From: Gemmatimonadaceae bacterium
Lineage (GTDB): Bacteria > Gemmatimonadota > Gemmatimonadetes > Gemmatimonadales > Gemmatimonadaceae
Assembly (NCBI GenBank): GCA_037721215.1
Contig: JBBJNV010000017.1
Coordinates: forward strand, 26,887-90,886
Reading direction: 5' to 3'
Length of the DNA stretch: 64,000 nt
Both the position numbers and the translations under genes were made by a program. Below are positions 9,593 through 19,903 of the stretch, in pieces (position 1 is the first letter of the stretch; the number at the start of each line of letters is the position of its first letter). The notes beneath the pieces were generated by a model, which saw nothing but the letters and a program-made list of their open reading frames with translations, was not told where the DNA came from and did not search any database.

Positions 9593-10608
9593 CCGTCGGT
9601 CGCGCTGCGCCGGCGACTCTCACAGCCGGTCGGCCGTCGGACGTGCTCGCCCGGATTCAACAGCCAGTTCGTGAACCGCTGAATTCGGTAACGATGGAGA
9701 TGGAGAGGATGGTGCTTCATGACGCGCCGCTGGTCGCGCAAATGGGGCAGCACCTCATGGGAATGCGCGGCAAGATGTTTCGGCCGACGCTCGTGCTTCT
9801 CTGTAGTGACGTCGAGGGCAAATCTGAACCTCGGGTGGTCGGGCTCGCAGCAGCAGTCGAACTTATCCATCTTGCAACGCTGGTGCATGACGACGCTGTG
9901 GATCACTCTGTACTCCGGCGCGGCATGCCAACGCTCAACTCTCTCTTCAGTCACCAGATCTCGGTGATCATGGGAGATTTCCTCTACTCCACCGCGCTGG
10001 GGAAGCTGGTCGACGCCGGCGATCTGGAAGCTTTGCGCGTGCTCACCCGCGCATCGACCGATATGAGTGTCGGCGAGATGCGCCAGCTCGCAGTGGTCGA
10101 CCCGCTCTCGTTTTCTGAAGACGACTATTATGGTCTTATCCGGGCGAAAACGGCCTCCCTCATGTCCGCCGCCTGTGCGGTCGGCGCAATGTGCGGGGCG
10201 GCCAGATACTGTGAGGCCTTGACAAGGTTTGGCGAATCTCTCGGAATGGCGTTTCAGATCGCCGATGATCTCATCGACTACACCGAGCAGGAGGAAACCA
10301 CCGGCAAGCCAACCGGTCTCGACCTGCGCGAGCACAAGGTGACCCTTCCTCTGATTGCGGCGCTCCGCGAGATGTCGCCCGCAAACCGATTGAAGGTGGA
10401 CAAACTTTTTGCCGGCGGCGAGCCCCGCGATGGCCCAATCGCAGAGGTTATGCGGATGGTTGCCGACAGTGGCGGTCTCGACTACGCGCGTGTTCGCGGC
10501 GCTCGCTATGCGGCGAAAGCGGAGGAAGCGTTGAGCGGGCTACCCGACACAGTGGCGCGGTCAGCCCTGATCGAGTCTATTTCCTATGTCATGGAGCGAC
10601 ACGCATAA
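9589..10608 (+). CDS. Polyprenyl (all-trans) diphosphate synthase
   Basis: This 339-residue protein is a trans-isoprenyl diphosphate synthase. It has the first aspartate-rich motif 'DDAVD' at 101-105 after 'LVH' and the second at 226-230 ('QIADDLID'). These residues bind Mg2+ and the allylic diphosphate. The family makes long-chain prenyl diphosphates from FPP/GGPP and IPP, normally for the side chain of menaquinone or ubiquinone. The product length cannot be told from the sequence, so octaprenyl, heptaprenyl and similar products all remain possible (ispB/hepT-like). The GTG start overlaps the TPR gene, and the TAA stop overlaps the ATG of the next gene by one base. Confidence 0.92.
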   Translation: MTVGRAAPATLTAGRPSDVLARIQQPVREPLNSVTMEMERMVLHDAPLVAQMGQHLMGMRGKMFRPTLVLLCSDVEGKSEPRVVGLAAAVELIHLATLVHDDAVDHSVLRRGMPTLNSLFSHQISVIMGDFLYSTALGKLVDAGDLEALRVLTRASTDMSVGEMRQLAVVDPLSFSEDDYYGLIRAKTASLMSAACAVGAMCGAARYCEALTRFGESLGMAFQIADDLIDYTEQEETTGKPTGLDLREHKVTLPLIAALREMSPANRLKVDKLFAGGEPRDGPIAEVMRMVADSGGLDYARVRGARYAAKAEEALSGLPDTVARSALIESISYVMERHA

Positions 10609-10889
10609 TGCCCCCAAAAAGCGCAACCCGGCACGGAATCGTCTTCAACGGCATCGTTCTGGCAATTGGTTTCATCGTTGGCGGACTCCTCACTCAGGTG
10701 GCCCGCAAATTTCTTCCGCCGGGCTCGGCGAAGGAATTCTTCACTACCGGGGTAACACCTTCGGTAGGCGCGCTTCCGGTGGATCTGGTGATCCTGAACT
10801 TTGCGCTCGGTCCGGTGGCGCTCGACGTATCCTTGCTCAGTCTGGTGGGCGTTCTGATAGCTTACCTGATTGCCCGTTCGCTCTTCTAG
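10608..10889 (+). CDS. Small two-helix membrane protein, DUF4321-like
   Basis: This 93-residue protein has one hydrophobic segment at about residues 12-30 ('IVLAIGFIVGGLLTQV') and a second at about 72-92 near the C-terminus. A short loop with a conserved-looking 'GALPVDLVILNFALGP' lies between them. The layout and size match the DUF4321 family of small membrane proteins of unknown function. Its ATG overlaps the stop of the prenyl synthase by one base, and tatA follows after 9 bases, so it is part of that operon. A membrane role linked to quinone or protein export is conceivable but unsupported. Confidence 0.65.
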   Translation: MPPKSATRHGIVFNGIVLAIGFIVGGLLTQVARKFLPPGSAKEFFTTGVTPSVGALPVDLVILNFALGPVALDVSLLSLVGVLIAYLIARSLF

Positions 10890-10898
10890 GAGGCAGAC

Positions 10899-11168
10899 AT
10901 GCTCGGCAACATAGGTTTTCCCGAAATCATGATCATTCTCGTGATCGTTCTGCTCCTCTTTGGCGCGAAGCGAATCCCGGAGATCGCAGGCTCGATGGGG
11001 AAGGGCATCAAGGAATTCAAGAAGAATATCAATGACGCCACCCGCGACCTCAACTCGAGCGACGCACCCGGCTATGAGTCACGGCTCACTGCTGCTGAGC
11101 TGGAGGCGCGACGAACCACTCCTCAGCCTGAAGATGCAGTGCGTCCTGAGCCGAAGCGGCTCGTTTAA
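10899..11168 (+). CDS. tatA: Twin-arginine translocase subunit TatA/TatE family
   Basis: This 89-residue protein has a single N-terminal membrane helix containing 'PEIMIILVIVLLLFGAKRIPE' features. The FGxxxxPE hinge follows, then an amphipathic helix ('IAGSMGKGIKEFKKNI') and a charged tail. This is the classic TatA architecture. TatA forms the size-fitting part of the Sec-independent pore that exports folded proteins. A clear ribosome-binding site AGGAGG precedes the ATG. No tatC or tatB is seen in the window. TatE or TatB cannot be fully excluded, but the length and the short tail favour TatA. Confidence 0.92.
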   Translation: MLGNIGFPEIMIILVIVLLLFGAKRIPEIAGSMGKGIKEFKKNINDATRDLNSSDAPGYESRLTAAELEARRTTPQPEDAVRPEPKRLV

Positions 11169-11205
11169 CCGGGTTATCGGCCGCGCGGGGCCGAACCCAG
11201 CAACG

Positions 11206-11238
11206 AAAAGAGGCCGTGCGATCAGCGCGGCCTCTTTT
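11206..11238. terminator. Bidirectional intrinsic terminator between tatA and the PPIase gene
   Basis: A perfect 11-base inverted repeat (AAAAGAGGCCG and CGGCCTCTTTT) encloses an 11-base loop. It reads as a GC stem with a T run on the plus strand and, symmetrically, on the minus strand. It lies between two convergent genes (tatA ending at 11168, the foldase ending at 11260) and can stop transcription from both sides. Confidence 0.85.
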
Positions 11239-11259
11239 GCGTCGTGTGAACAGCGATGT

Positions 11260-13092
11260 CTACTGCTCGACGATCTGACGGCTGGCGGCCTCGATTTCCT
11301 TGCGGCGGTCGGTAACCTTGGCCGACTCGCGCAAATTGGTGAGGAACTCGCGAACTCTCTGCTGCCGTAGCTGAGAGGCCACCTGCGTTCTCTGAGCCGC
11401 TTTCGTCCTCTCCCAAACGGCACGATCGGCAACGGTCCGCTGGTCGACCCGAATCACGAATACCGCATCGTACGTTTGAATCGGCCCGCTGACAGCGCCA
11501 ATGGGAAGCGAAAACGCCGCGCCGATTGCTTCGTTAAGCCGGCCAATACCTTCCGCGCCACTGATGCGAGTGAAAGCAGGACTCTTTGCCACAGGCAGCG
11601 CCGCAGCCTGCGCTGCCTGTTCGAGTGAGGCGGCGGCTGCTGACGCCGCAAACTGTTTTGCCCGCGGCATCAGCTTCGCAACCTTGAGCCTTCGGCCCAG
11701 CAGCTTTCGAATTTCCGGCGTGGCTTGTTCCAGGCTGGCGATGCCGCCCCGGTTCACCGAGTCGAGGCGGGCGAGATAGTAGCCGTCCTCAGCGTCAAAC
11801 AGCTCACTGGTCTCGCCTGGTTTTGCACCTTGGAACGCCCACGGCCCAACGCTGGGAACGAACTTGCCGTTGATGACGAGGGCGTCGGTATCGACTACCG
11901 ACGCTCTCTGAATCGGAATTCCGAGTTTTGTCGCTGCCTGTTGAAAAGCCCCGGGCTTATCGGTCGAGGCAGCGAGTCGTGCCAACTCGTCAGCGCGGCG
12001 ATCAGTTGCCGTGGCAGCAGAATCGCCCTGGAGTATTGGCAGCAGAATATGTCGCAGCGTCAGAGTGTCGCCCTTCCGCTCGTCGACGCGAATGAGGTGA
12101 TAGCCGAAAGGCGAAAGAACCGGCTGCGAGATCTCGCCGACGCCGAGTGCGTAAGCCGCTTCCTCGAAGGCCGGCACAAACCGTCCGCGTGCTCCGCTCC
12201 CAAGCGAGCCACCGCTCGCGGCCGAAGCCGAGTCGGTGGACTCAGTGCGGGCGACATCCTCGAATTTTTCTCCGCCAGAGATGCGTGCGCGGAGTGCCCC
12301 AAGGCGGTTCCGCACCGATGCGCTGTCCGACGCAGTTACCGATCGGGGAATGGCGAGTACCGAGACGACCGCGTGGCCCGGTCTGTTGAAATCTTCCTTG
12401 TTGCTGTTGTAATAATCTTTGATCTCCGACGCGGGCACGCTCACTGCCGAATCCGGCAGCATCTCCGGCCTGAATGCAACGTAGGAAATCCGAGCGGTAT
12501 CGTGGGAGTCTTTCCAGATACTCCAAAGCCGCTCATCGCTGACGTATACATCTGCGGCCACCTGTTCGAACAACTTTTCCCTCGGGACCGCGTTTCGATA
12601 GTACGACTCGAGCTGGACCAGAATGCCCTGTTGCCGCGCGGCCGCGCTGGACAGAAAGCGCCGGTATTTTTCCGGATCGAACTGACCATCTGTCTGTAGC
12701 TCCGCGCTCTGAGCAAGCTCCGGCGGCGGGCTGAACTTTGCCGCTTCAGCCAGTTCTTCGTCAGTGACGTTGATCCCACGCCGCAGATATTCCTGTTTCA
12801 GCAGCACGTCGGACACTAGTTGCTCGAACGCCTGGTCTGACAAACGCTTGCGTTCATCGAGCGACACTCCCCGCCCGGACTGCTGCGTTGCCTGCTGTTC
12901 AAGGACGGCAGTCGCGTTATACCAGGCAGTCGCGAGAATGTCTTCGCCATTCACCGTCGCTACCGCGGTATTGGTGCGCACAGGGCCGCTTCCGAGTAGT
13001 CCTGACGTCTCGGCCAGAAGAAAGCCGCCGACGAAAAAGATGATGAGGAAAATCCAGATGTACTTTGCGGAACTCCGCATCGATTGCAGCAA
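11260..13092 (-). CDS. PpiD/SurA-like peptidyl-prolyl cis-trans isomerase (membrane-anchored foldase)
   Basis: The 610-residue protein begins with a short basic segment and one membrane helix (about residues 12-32, 'YIWIFLIIFFVGGFLLAE'). A SurA_N/PpiD-type chaperone domain follows, and a parvulin rotamase domain lies at about residues 240-345, ending in 'SPFGYHLIRVDER', a hallmark of parvulins. A second, more divergent parvulin-like segment may follow. The layout is that of PpiD, an inner-membrane foldase facing the periplasm that helps outer-membrane proteins fold, which fits the LptD-like barrel seen nearby. The TTG start at 13092 has AGGAG 8 bases upstream; an in-frame ATG at 13080 is the alternative. 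Confidence 0.88.
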   Translation of the reverse strand: MLQSMRSSAKYIWIFLIIFFVGGFLLAETSGLLGSGPVRTNTAVATVNGEDILATAWYNATAVLEQQATQQSGRGVSLDERKRLSDQAFEQLVSDVLLKQEYLRRGINVTDEELAEAAKFSPPPELAQSAELQTDGQFDPEKYRRFLSSAAARQQGILVQLESYYRNAVPREKLFEQVAADVYVSDERLWSIWKDSHDTARISYVAFRPEMLPDSAVSVPASEIKDYYNSNKEDFNRPGHAVVSVLAIPRSVTASDSASVRNRLGALRARISGGEKFEDVARTESTDSASAASGGSLGSGARGRFVPAFEEAAYALGVGEISQPVLSPFGYHLIRVDERKGDTLTLRHILLPILQGDSAATATDRRADELARLAASTDKPGAFQQAATKLGIPIQRASVVDTDALVINGKFVPSVGPWAFQGAKPGETSELFDAEDGYYLARLDSVNRGGIASLEQATPEIRKLLGRRLKVAKLMPRAKQFAASAAAASLEQAAQAAALPVAKSPAFTRISGAEGIGRLNEAIGAAFSLPIGAVSGPIQTYDAVFVIRVDQRTVADRAVWERTKAAQRTQVASQLRQQRVREFLTNLRESAKVTDRRKEIEAASRQIVEQ

Positions 13093-13154
13093 GGGGCCTA
13101 CTCCTGACAGGGCCGGGAAATCAGCGTGAAAAGAGGTGTGGAACAGCCTCGCAA

Positions 13155-13182
13155 ATTATCGGCGCGGCGGTCGTAAAAGCAA
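13155..13182 (-). promoter_or_regulatory. Putative sigma-70-type promoter for the PPIase gene
   Basis: On the minus strand a -35 like TTGCTT (13177-13182) and a -10 GATAAT (13155-13160) are separated by 16 bases. Transcription would start near 13148, about 55 bases before the TTG start codon. It is a match by eye only. Confidence 0.45.
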
Positions 13183-13204
13183 GAAGCACAGGCACTTCGT
13201 GCGA

Positions 13205-13234
13205 TTGACGCAAGTCCTCCTCACGCGGTATCTT
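13205..13234 (+). promoter_or_regulatory. Putative sigma-70-type promoter for the second TPR gene
   Basis: A -35 element TTGACG (13205-13210) and a -10 TATCTT (13229-13234) are separated by 18 bases, about 50 bases upstream of the ATG at 13287. It lies back to back with the minus-strand promoter at 13155-13182, as expected for this divergent gene pair. Confidence 0.45.
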
Positions 13235-13286
13235 CAGCCATTCTGCACCGAGTGCGGAGACAGCAGTACAAACCAGAGGTTCAAGG

Positions 13287-15311
13287 ATGCAAAGCTCAAC
13301 CCGGATCGACGAGCTAAGGGCCAGATTTTACGAGAATCCACGCCGGTATTTCGCGCCACTCGCAAACGAGTATCGCAAGGCCGGTGATCCGGAACAGGCC
13401 ATAGCAATTTGCCGAGCGCACCTGACGCAACAGCCTGGTCACATGAGTGGCCACGTCGTCTGTGCGCAGGCGCTTTTCGACGCGCAGCGCACTGACGAAG
13501 CGAGAACGGTTTTCGAGCAGGCCCTCGCTCTTGACCCGGATAACGTCATTGTGCTTCGGCACCTCGGCGATATAGCGCGCGAGAGTGGTGAGACTGCGGA
13601 GGCTCGTCACTGGTACACACGGGGCCTGAACAGCGATCCGCATGATACCGAGATTGCCGCTTATCTCGCCCAATTGACCGAACCGCTTGGAATTGCCGCT
13701 CCGCCGTCATCGGCCCACGGGTCGCCAGTAGACGCCGAGTCGAGCGCGGAGTCGACCGGGGCACTTGTGGGAGCCCCATCGGAGGAACCTGCGGCTGTTG
13801 CGCGCGAGAGCAGTGACGATGTCGAGCTCGTTCATGAAGCGCCGCTCGCGGAGGATGTCGACGCTGTCCCGGGATTACAGCCTGAAGTGGACCTGGAGCC
13901 CGTTCTCGAACCGGTTCATGAGACGGACGTGGAGCCCGTTCGTGAACCGGCGCTTGAAGTGGAAGTCGAGGCTGTGCGCGAACCGGGGCCCGAGGTGGAC
14001 CTCGAAGAGATTCGTGAACCGCCGCCCCCGTCTGCCCCGGATGTTCCCGAGTCGCTGTTCGGAGGAGATGCTGAACCGCTCGATGCGCATTCGCCGGAAG
14101 TCGGCGTGGAAAGCACGGGTGACGCGCGACTTGATGCCGATGTCGAACCCGTGGATCCGGCAGTCTCGACGATTCCCCGGGAAAGAGGGCCGTTTGTCAC
14201 CAGTACGATGGCGGAACTCTACATTCAGCAGGGATTCAAGGCGCGGGCACTCGAGATTTACCAGCAGCTCGCTTCAGAGCGTCCGGATGATTGCGAGATA
14301 GCCGATCGGCTCTCGGCGCTGTCTCTTGCTGCCGCTGCCATCGAGCCGGACGGCGAGAGAGCAACGAATGAACAGTTCGAGGATGCGACCGAGACCGAAA
14401 GCACCCCGTTACCGGCCGATGAGCTGGGATCTCCGACGTCATCGGTAGAGTCACATTTCACCGAAACTGAACTGGTCGGTGGGGGTGACAGCTGGGATAC
14501 CGACAACTGGGCGGCGGGGTTTTCGTCCACAGAAGCGGTGGACTATGGCGACCTTCACTCTCCTGATGTGGAATCGGAGTCCGGTAACGCTGCCGGCGCC
14601 GAACTCCTGGCCGATGCGGGAAAGCTCGATACAAATCTGATTGCGGACAGGTGGGGCGAGGCTGACCCCGCGGAAGATCTGGCGGTCGAGCAGAGCGACT
14701 CCAAGCCCGTTGCAGATCTGGGAGTTGCGCAAAGCGACTCTGACCTGGTCGCGTACGCCCCGCTCACGCCGACACTGTTCGGGGGGAACGATGCGCCTGA
14801 CCCCGGGCCTGCCGATGCGGATCAGGTTACCGCCTCCGACTTCGGTGGCGTTCCTGACACCCTGCAATTTAACGAGCGGATGCCGAAGCGCGGGCCCACA
14901 ATCCGCGAGTTCTTCGCAACCCTGGGTGCAAAACGGCCTCCGGGGCATGCAGCACCGGACGGTCAGGTCGCGGGCGACCTCGCTCCGCCACTTGCCAGCG
15001 CGTTTGACGATCTTTTTCCGGGAGAGGTCATCAGCGGCGAGCACAGTCGGGCCGCGTTCGCGCTCAGCGGTGCTGTCGGTGGCCTGCTGCCGCCGTCAGC
15101 GCAGGCCGCCACGACCGAAATGCCTCACACGAAAGCGGCGGCAGCCGCGTCTCCGCCAGGGGGAGGGTCCCCCCAACCCGCCGCAGCCGCGGCTGCGCCA
15201 TCATCAGCTGAGGCGGGGCAGGAATCGGAAGAAGACATTCGAAAGTTTCGCGAATGGCTGGACGGTCTTGCCCAGTCGTGTAGAGAGCGGTCATCAACGG
15301 CCCGAACCTGA
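13287..15311 (+). CDS. TPR repeat protein with acidic tandem repeats
   Basis: The 674-residue protein has TPR units in residues 1-130 ('RRYFAPLANEYRKAGDPEQAI', then 'VFEQALALDPDN'). An acidic, proline-rich middle carries four 12-residue repeats (DNA 13878-14021), and one more TPR-like unit lies at about residues 307-345 ('MAELYIQQGFKARALEIYQ'). A second short repeat of 13 residues occurs twice near 14680-14758, with 'QSDS' in each copy. The C-terminus is Ala/Pro-rich and ends in a charged helix with 'EEDIRKFREWL'. The architecture resembles the first TPR gene at 7841. It is a likely scaffold protein of unknown partner. aroQ overlaps its 3' end. Confidence 0.8.
   Translation: MQSSTRIDELRARFYENPRRYFAPLANEYRKAGDPEQAIAICRAHLTQQPGHMSGHVVCAQALFDAQRTDEARTVFEQALALDPDNVIVLRHLGDIARESGETAEARHWYTRGLNSDPHDTEIAAYLAQLTEPLGIAAPPSSAHGSPVDAESSAESTGALVGAPSEEPAAVARESSDDVELVHEAPLAEDVDAVPGLQPEVDLEPVLEPVHETDVEPVREPALEVEVEAVREPGPEVDLEEIREPPPPSAPDVPESLFGGDAEPLDAHSPEVGVESTGDARLDADVEPVDPAVSTIPRERGPFVTSTMAELYIQQGFKARALEIYQQLASERPDDCEIADRLSALSLAAAAIEPDGERATNEQFEDATETESTPLPADELGSPTSSVESHFTETELVGGGDSWDTDNWAAGFSSTEAVDYGDLHSPDVESESGNAAGAELLADAGKLDTNLIADRWGEADPAEDLAVEQSDSKPVADLGVAQSDSDLVAYAPLTPTLFGGNDAPDPGPADADQVTASDFGGVPDTLQFNERMPKRGPTIREFFATLGAKRPPGHAAPDGQVAGDLAPPLASAFDDLFPGEVISGEHSRAAFALSGAVGGLLPPSAQAATTEMPHTKAAAAASPPGGGSPQPAAAAAAPSSAEAGQESEEDIRKFREWLDGLAQSCRERSSTART
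13878..14021 (+). repeat. Four tandem 36-bp units coding for a 12-residue acidic repeat
   Basis: Four in-frame 36-base units encode 12-residue blocks ending in 'EP' (for example 'VHETDVEPVREP', 'ALEVEVEAVREP', 'GPEVDLEEIREP'). The units are similar but not identical, so the array is not freshly duplicated. They lie in the low-complexity middle of the TPR protein. Confidence 0.75.
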
Positions 15312-15724
15312 ATCTGCTTGGCAAACGCGAGCCCGCGGTTTATGGCACGAAGACGCTTGCGCAGATAGAAACACGGCTACGCGAGATCGGGTCGAACCTT
15401 GGGTGCAATCTCACGTTTTCCCAGTTGAACGGAGAAGGCGAGATCGTGAGTGCAATTCACGAAATGCAGGGTGTCGCCGACGGCATTCTCATTAACGCCG
15501 GAGCTTACTCGCACACTAGTCTGGCGATAAGGGATGCGTTGACCGGAGTGAATGTGCCGTTCGTGGAAGTCCACCTCACGAACATCTACGCGCGCGAAGC
15601 CGAACGCCAACATTCGGCTCTCGCGGTCAGCGCTGTCGCGGTGGTCTGCGGGTTTGGAGCAATGAGTTACGAGCTCGCGCTGCGTGGACTTGCGGCGCGT
15701 CTCTCCGGAACCGCAGGTGACTGA
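15278..15724 (+). CDS. aroQ: 3-dehydroquinate dehydratase type II, start codon region defective
   Basis: AroQ (EC 4.2.1.10) dehydrates 3-dehydroquinate in the shikimate pathway. The family signature 'NGPNLNLLGKREPAVYG' is readable from 15296, followed by 'NAGAYSHTSLAIRDAL' (catalytic Asn and His) and 'VEVHLTNIYARE'. The problem is the start. The frame from 15284 reads R-A-V-I-N-G-P-N without ATG, GTG or TTG before the signature. A GTG at 15278 is in frame but is followed at once by TAG (15281-15283). The first usual start inside the frame, TTG 15425, would delete about 45 essential residues. Either the TAG is an error or mutation, or translation begins at a rare codon. The gene overlaps the TPR gene. 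Confidence 0.8.
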
Positions 15725-16805
15725 CCGGAGGCCAGCGCGATTGACCGCGCTTGGCGAAAGGCTCAGAACAGAGAAGATCGACGCGCTCCTTCTCACCGCG
15801 CTCCCCAATATTCGGTACCTGACCGGATTCTCTGGTACGAGTGCGCTCGCCCTCGTAACCGGATCAGACGTCAGGCTCATCACCGACTTCCGCTACGAAA
15901 CCCAGGTGGCTGACGAGGTCGGCGACGCTGCCCGCGTCAGAATCGAACCTGTGAGCCTGTGGACCGGCCTGTGGGATATGCTGCACCGGCTGGGAGGCAT
16001 AGAAGTGGTTGGCTTCGAGTCTGCGCACGTCTTTCACCGGGATTTTCAAAGACTTCTCGGTGACGGCGGGCGCTGGCAGTGGCGGCCGCATGTGAATCTG
16101 GTCGAGGATCTTCGTGAGTCCAAGGACGATGATGAAGTCGCGTTGATTGCTGAAGCGGCCCGGATCGCCACGGGCGCGTTGAACAGGGTACTCCCCGCGA
16201 TAGAGTCCGGCATGAACGAGTTGAAGGTTGCCGGGATACTCGAGAAGGCGTTACGGGAGGAAGGAAGCGAGGAAGCTCCATTTGCCCCGATAGTTGCTTC
16301 GGGCCCGCGCTCCGCACTGCCTCACGCAAGGGCATCGTCGCGCACTATCGAGCGGGGTGACCTCCTGCTCCTGGATTTCGGGGCTCAGTATCAGGGATAC
16401 TGCTCGGACATCACCAGAACCGTAGTGGTGGGAAGTCCGACCGACGAGCAACGCGAGGTTTATGACGTTGTGAAGGGTGCGAATGACGTTGCGACGCGCT
16501 CCGTACGTGTCGGAATGTCGGGAATGGCTGCTGACGCGCTCGCCCGGAGCTACATTGAGCGCCATGGGCACGGGGCCGGCTTTGGCCACAGCCTTGGACA
16601 CGGTCTTGGCCTCGAGGTCCATGAAGCGCCGCGGCTTGCCCGTACTGTACAGGCGGAGCTGAGGCTGGGAACAGTAGTGACGATCGAGCCTGGTATTTAC
16701 CGGGCGGGGTGGGGAGGCGTCCGTATTGAGGACGACGTCCACCTCTCAGCGAACGGTCCGCAGATTCTGACGAACTTTTCCCGGGAGCTAATCGAGGTCG
16801 CATGA
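15717..16805 (+). CDS. M24 family metallopeptidase (Xaa-Pro aminopeptidase type)
   Basis: This protein of about 362 residues has the creatinase/prolidase N-terminal domain and a pita-bread C-terminal domain. The two-metal ligands are visible: Asp in 'LLLDFGAQYQG', Asp in 'CSDITRTV', His in 'HSLGHGLGLEVHE', Glu in 'TIEPGIY' and Glu in 'RIEDDVHL'. It should release N-terminal residues before proline from peptides in the cytoplasm. I chose the GTG at 15717, which gives M-T-D-R-R and overlaps the aroQ stop by 8 bases. An upstream GTG at 15684 adds 11 residues. aroQ, this peptidase, accB and accC are commonly neighbours in bacteria. Confidence 0.92.
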   Translation: MTDRRPARLTALGERLRTEKIDALLLTALPNIRYLTGFSGTSALALVTGSDVRLITDFRYETQVADEVGDAARVRIEPVSLWTGLWDMLHRLGGIEVVGFESAHVFHRDFQRLLGDGGRWQWRPHVNLVEDLRESKDDDEVALIAEAARIATGALNRVLPAIESGMNELKVAGILEKALREEGSEEAPFAPIVASGPRSALPHARASSRTIERGDLLLLDFGAQYQGYCSDITRTVVVGSPTDEQREVYDVVKGANDVATRSVRVGMSGMAADALARSYIERHGHGAGFGHSLGHGLGLEVHEAPRLARTVQAELRLGTVVTIEPGIYRAGWGGVRIEDDVHLSANGPQILTNFSRELIEVA

Positions 16806-16875
16806 CAAATCATTCACTCATGCAGGACGCACGACAATCGCCTTACGGAAGGGGAGCAGCGGCGGAGGTGAAAGG

Positions 16876-17382
16876 ATGATAGATCTGCGCTTCGTCAAGA
16901 AGCTGGTGGACATGATCGATGCATCGTCAGTGGATTCGATCGAGATCTCGTCCGACAAGGGAATGAAGATCCGCATTTCCAAGACGTCGCAACAGCGTGC
17001 CACGGTACAGATTGCTGCACCTATGGCGGGCGCACCGGTAGCGACAATCGGAATTGCGTCACCTGCTGCTCCCGCCATCGACACTGCCGCGGCAACGCCG
17101 AAAGAGCTCGAGGCGCGAACGGAAGCGGCGAAGTCGAAACTGCTGGAAGTGAAGTCGCCAATGGTGGGCACGTATTACGGAGCGCCGGAACCCGGTGCAA
17201 AACCTTACCTGGCTGTGGGCGAGCGAATTTCGACAGGCCAGATTCTCTGCATCATCGAGGCGATGAAAATCATGAACGAGATTGAATCGGAATTCGATGG
17301 AGTCGTCAAAGAAGTCCTTGCTCAGAACTCGCACCCCGTCGAGTACGGCCAGGTGCTCTTCCGTATCGATCCCAATGGCTGA
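16876..17382 (+). CDS. accB: Biotin carboxyl carrier protein of acetyl-CoA carboxylase
   Basis: AccB carries the biotin that moves CO2 from biotin carboxylase to the carboxyltransferase in fatty-acid synthesis. The 168-residue protein has an N-terminal helical region, an Ala/Pro-rich linker (about residues 48-80) and a C-terminal biotinyl domain with 'EAMKIMNE', where Lys131 is the biotinylation site. A strong ribosome-binding site GGAGG stands before the ATG at 16876. Its last 8 bases overlap the ATG of pilT. accC lies two genes downstream. Confidence 0.96.
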   Translation: MIDLRFVKKLVDMIDASSVDSIEISSDKGMKIRISKTSQQRATVQIAAPMAGAPVATIGIASPAAPAIDTAAATPKELEARTEAAKSKLLEVKSPMVGTYYGAPEPGAKPYLAVGERISTGQILCIIEAMKIMNEIESEFDGVVKEVLAQNSHPVEYGQVLFRIDPNG

Positions 17383-18534
17383 TCCAGATTCAGAGACAGC
17401 GGCCACCGCTGGCGGCAACTTCGATTATCGCATCGTACTCCGCCAGATGCTCGAACAGAACGCATCCGATCTTCACCTGAAAGTCGGATGTCCTCCGACA
17501 CTTCGCGTGAACGGGGAGCTGCGGTCGATGCCAATGGCGCCTCTTGGACCGACGACATGAAGGCGCTCGCCGATCAGATCATGCCGGCCAAACGACAAAA
17601 GGCATTTGCCGAAATGAAGGAGGCGGATTTTGCGCTTGGTGTTCCAGGTATTGGACGTTTTCGGGTCAACGCATTTCAGCAGCGCGGCACAATTGCCGAC
17701 GCGTTCCGTATCGTGCCCTTTCAGGCGAGCACCGTTGCCGAGTTGAATCTTCCTCACGTCGTCGAGGAGATAGCGCTCAAGCCACGCGGCCTTGTTCTCG
17801 TGACGGGTATGACCGGTTCAGGAAAATCGACGGCGCTGGCGGCGATGATCCAGTACATCAATCAGCACCGCCAGGCCAATATCATCACGATCGAAGACCC
17901 GATCGAGTTCCTGTACCGCGACAACAAGTCGCAGATCAACCAGCGGGAAGTCGGCACGGATACGGCGAGCTTTTCACAGGCGCTCAGACGTGTGCTCCGT
18001 CAGGATCCTGATGTCCTGCTGGTCGGTGAGATCCGGGATCTCGACACGCTGGACACCGCCATGAATGGAGCCGACACCGGCCACCTTGTATTCTCGACTC
18101 TGCACACTACCGACGCCACTCAGACGATTAACCGCATCCTTTCGTTCTACGCTCCGCACCAGCAGGCGGAAGTGCGGTTTCTTCTTGCCCGCTCGCTGGA
18201 GGCGGTCATCTCGCTGTGGCTCGTGCCACGCGCGGACAAGCCCGGGCGCGTGCCCGCGGCTGAAATACTTGTAAACACGGCTGCCGTTCGTGAGAACATC
18301 CGTGACATGTCCAAGTCGCTGAACATCCCCGAGCTGATAGCGGAAGGCACGGTGCAGTACGGGATGCAGAGCTTTGACCAGTCGCTTATGAACTGGTACA
18401 TGAAGGGTGTCATCTCGTACGAGAATGCCCTCTACTTTGCGACGAGTCCGAGCGAGTTCGCGCTGCGGATTCAGGGCGTGGCTGGTGCGAGCGATTCTAC
18501 CTGGGATACCGTGAGTCTGGATGCGACTGCCTGA
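17375..18534 (+). pseudogene. pilT: Type IV pilus retraction ATPase PilT, interrupted by a one-base frameshift
   Basis: The first 61 codons from ATG 17375 ('NASDLHLKVG', the PilT N-terminal motif) stop at TGA 17558. The homologous sequence continues in another frame to 18534. One base appears to be missing after 17550: reading 'GGACC-GACGACATG' with one more base restores the PilT sequence across the joint. Downstream are the Walker A 'GMTGSGKST', an Asp/His box region and the Walker B area 'LLVGEIRDLDT'. PilT hexamers power pilus retraction and twitching. The gene sits between accB and accC, overlapping accB by 8 bases. It could be a sequencing error rather than a true lesion. Confidence 0.88.
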
Positions 18535-18547
18535 CGGTCGCTGAATT

Positions 18548-19903
<1,356 letters not shown>

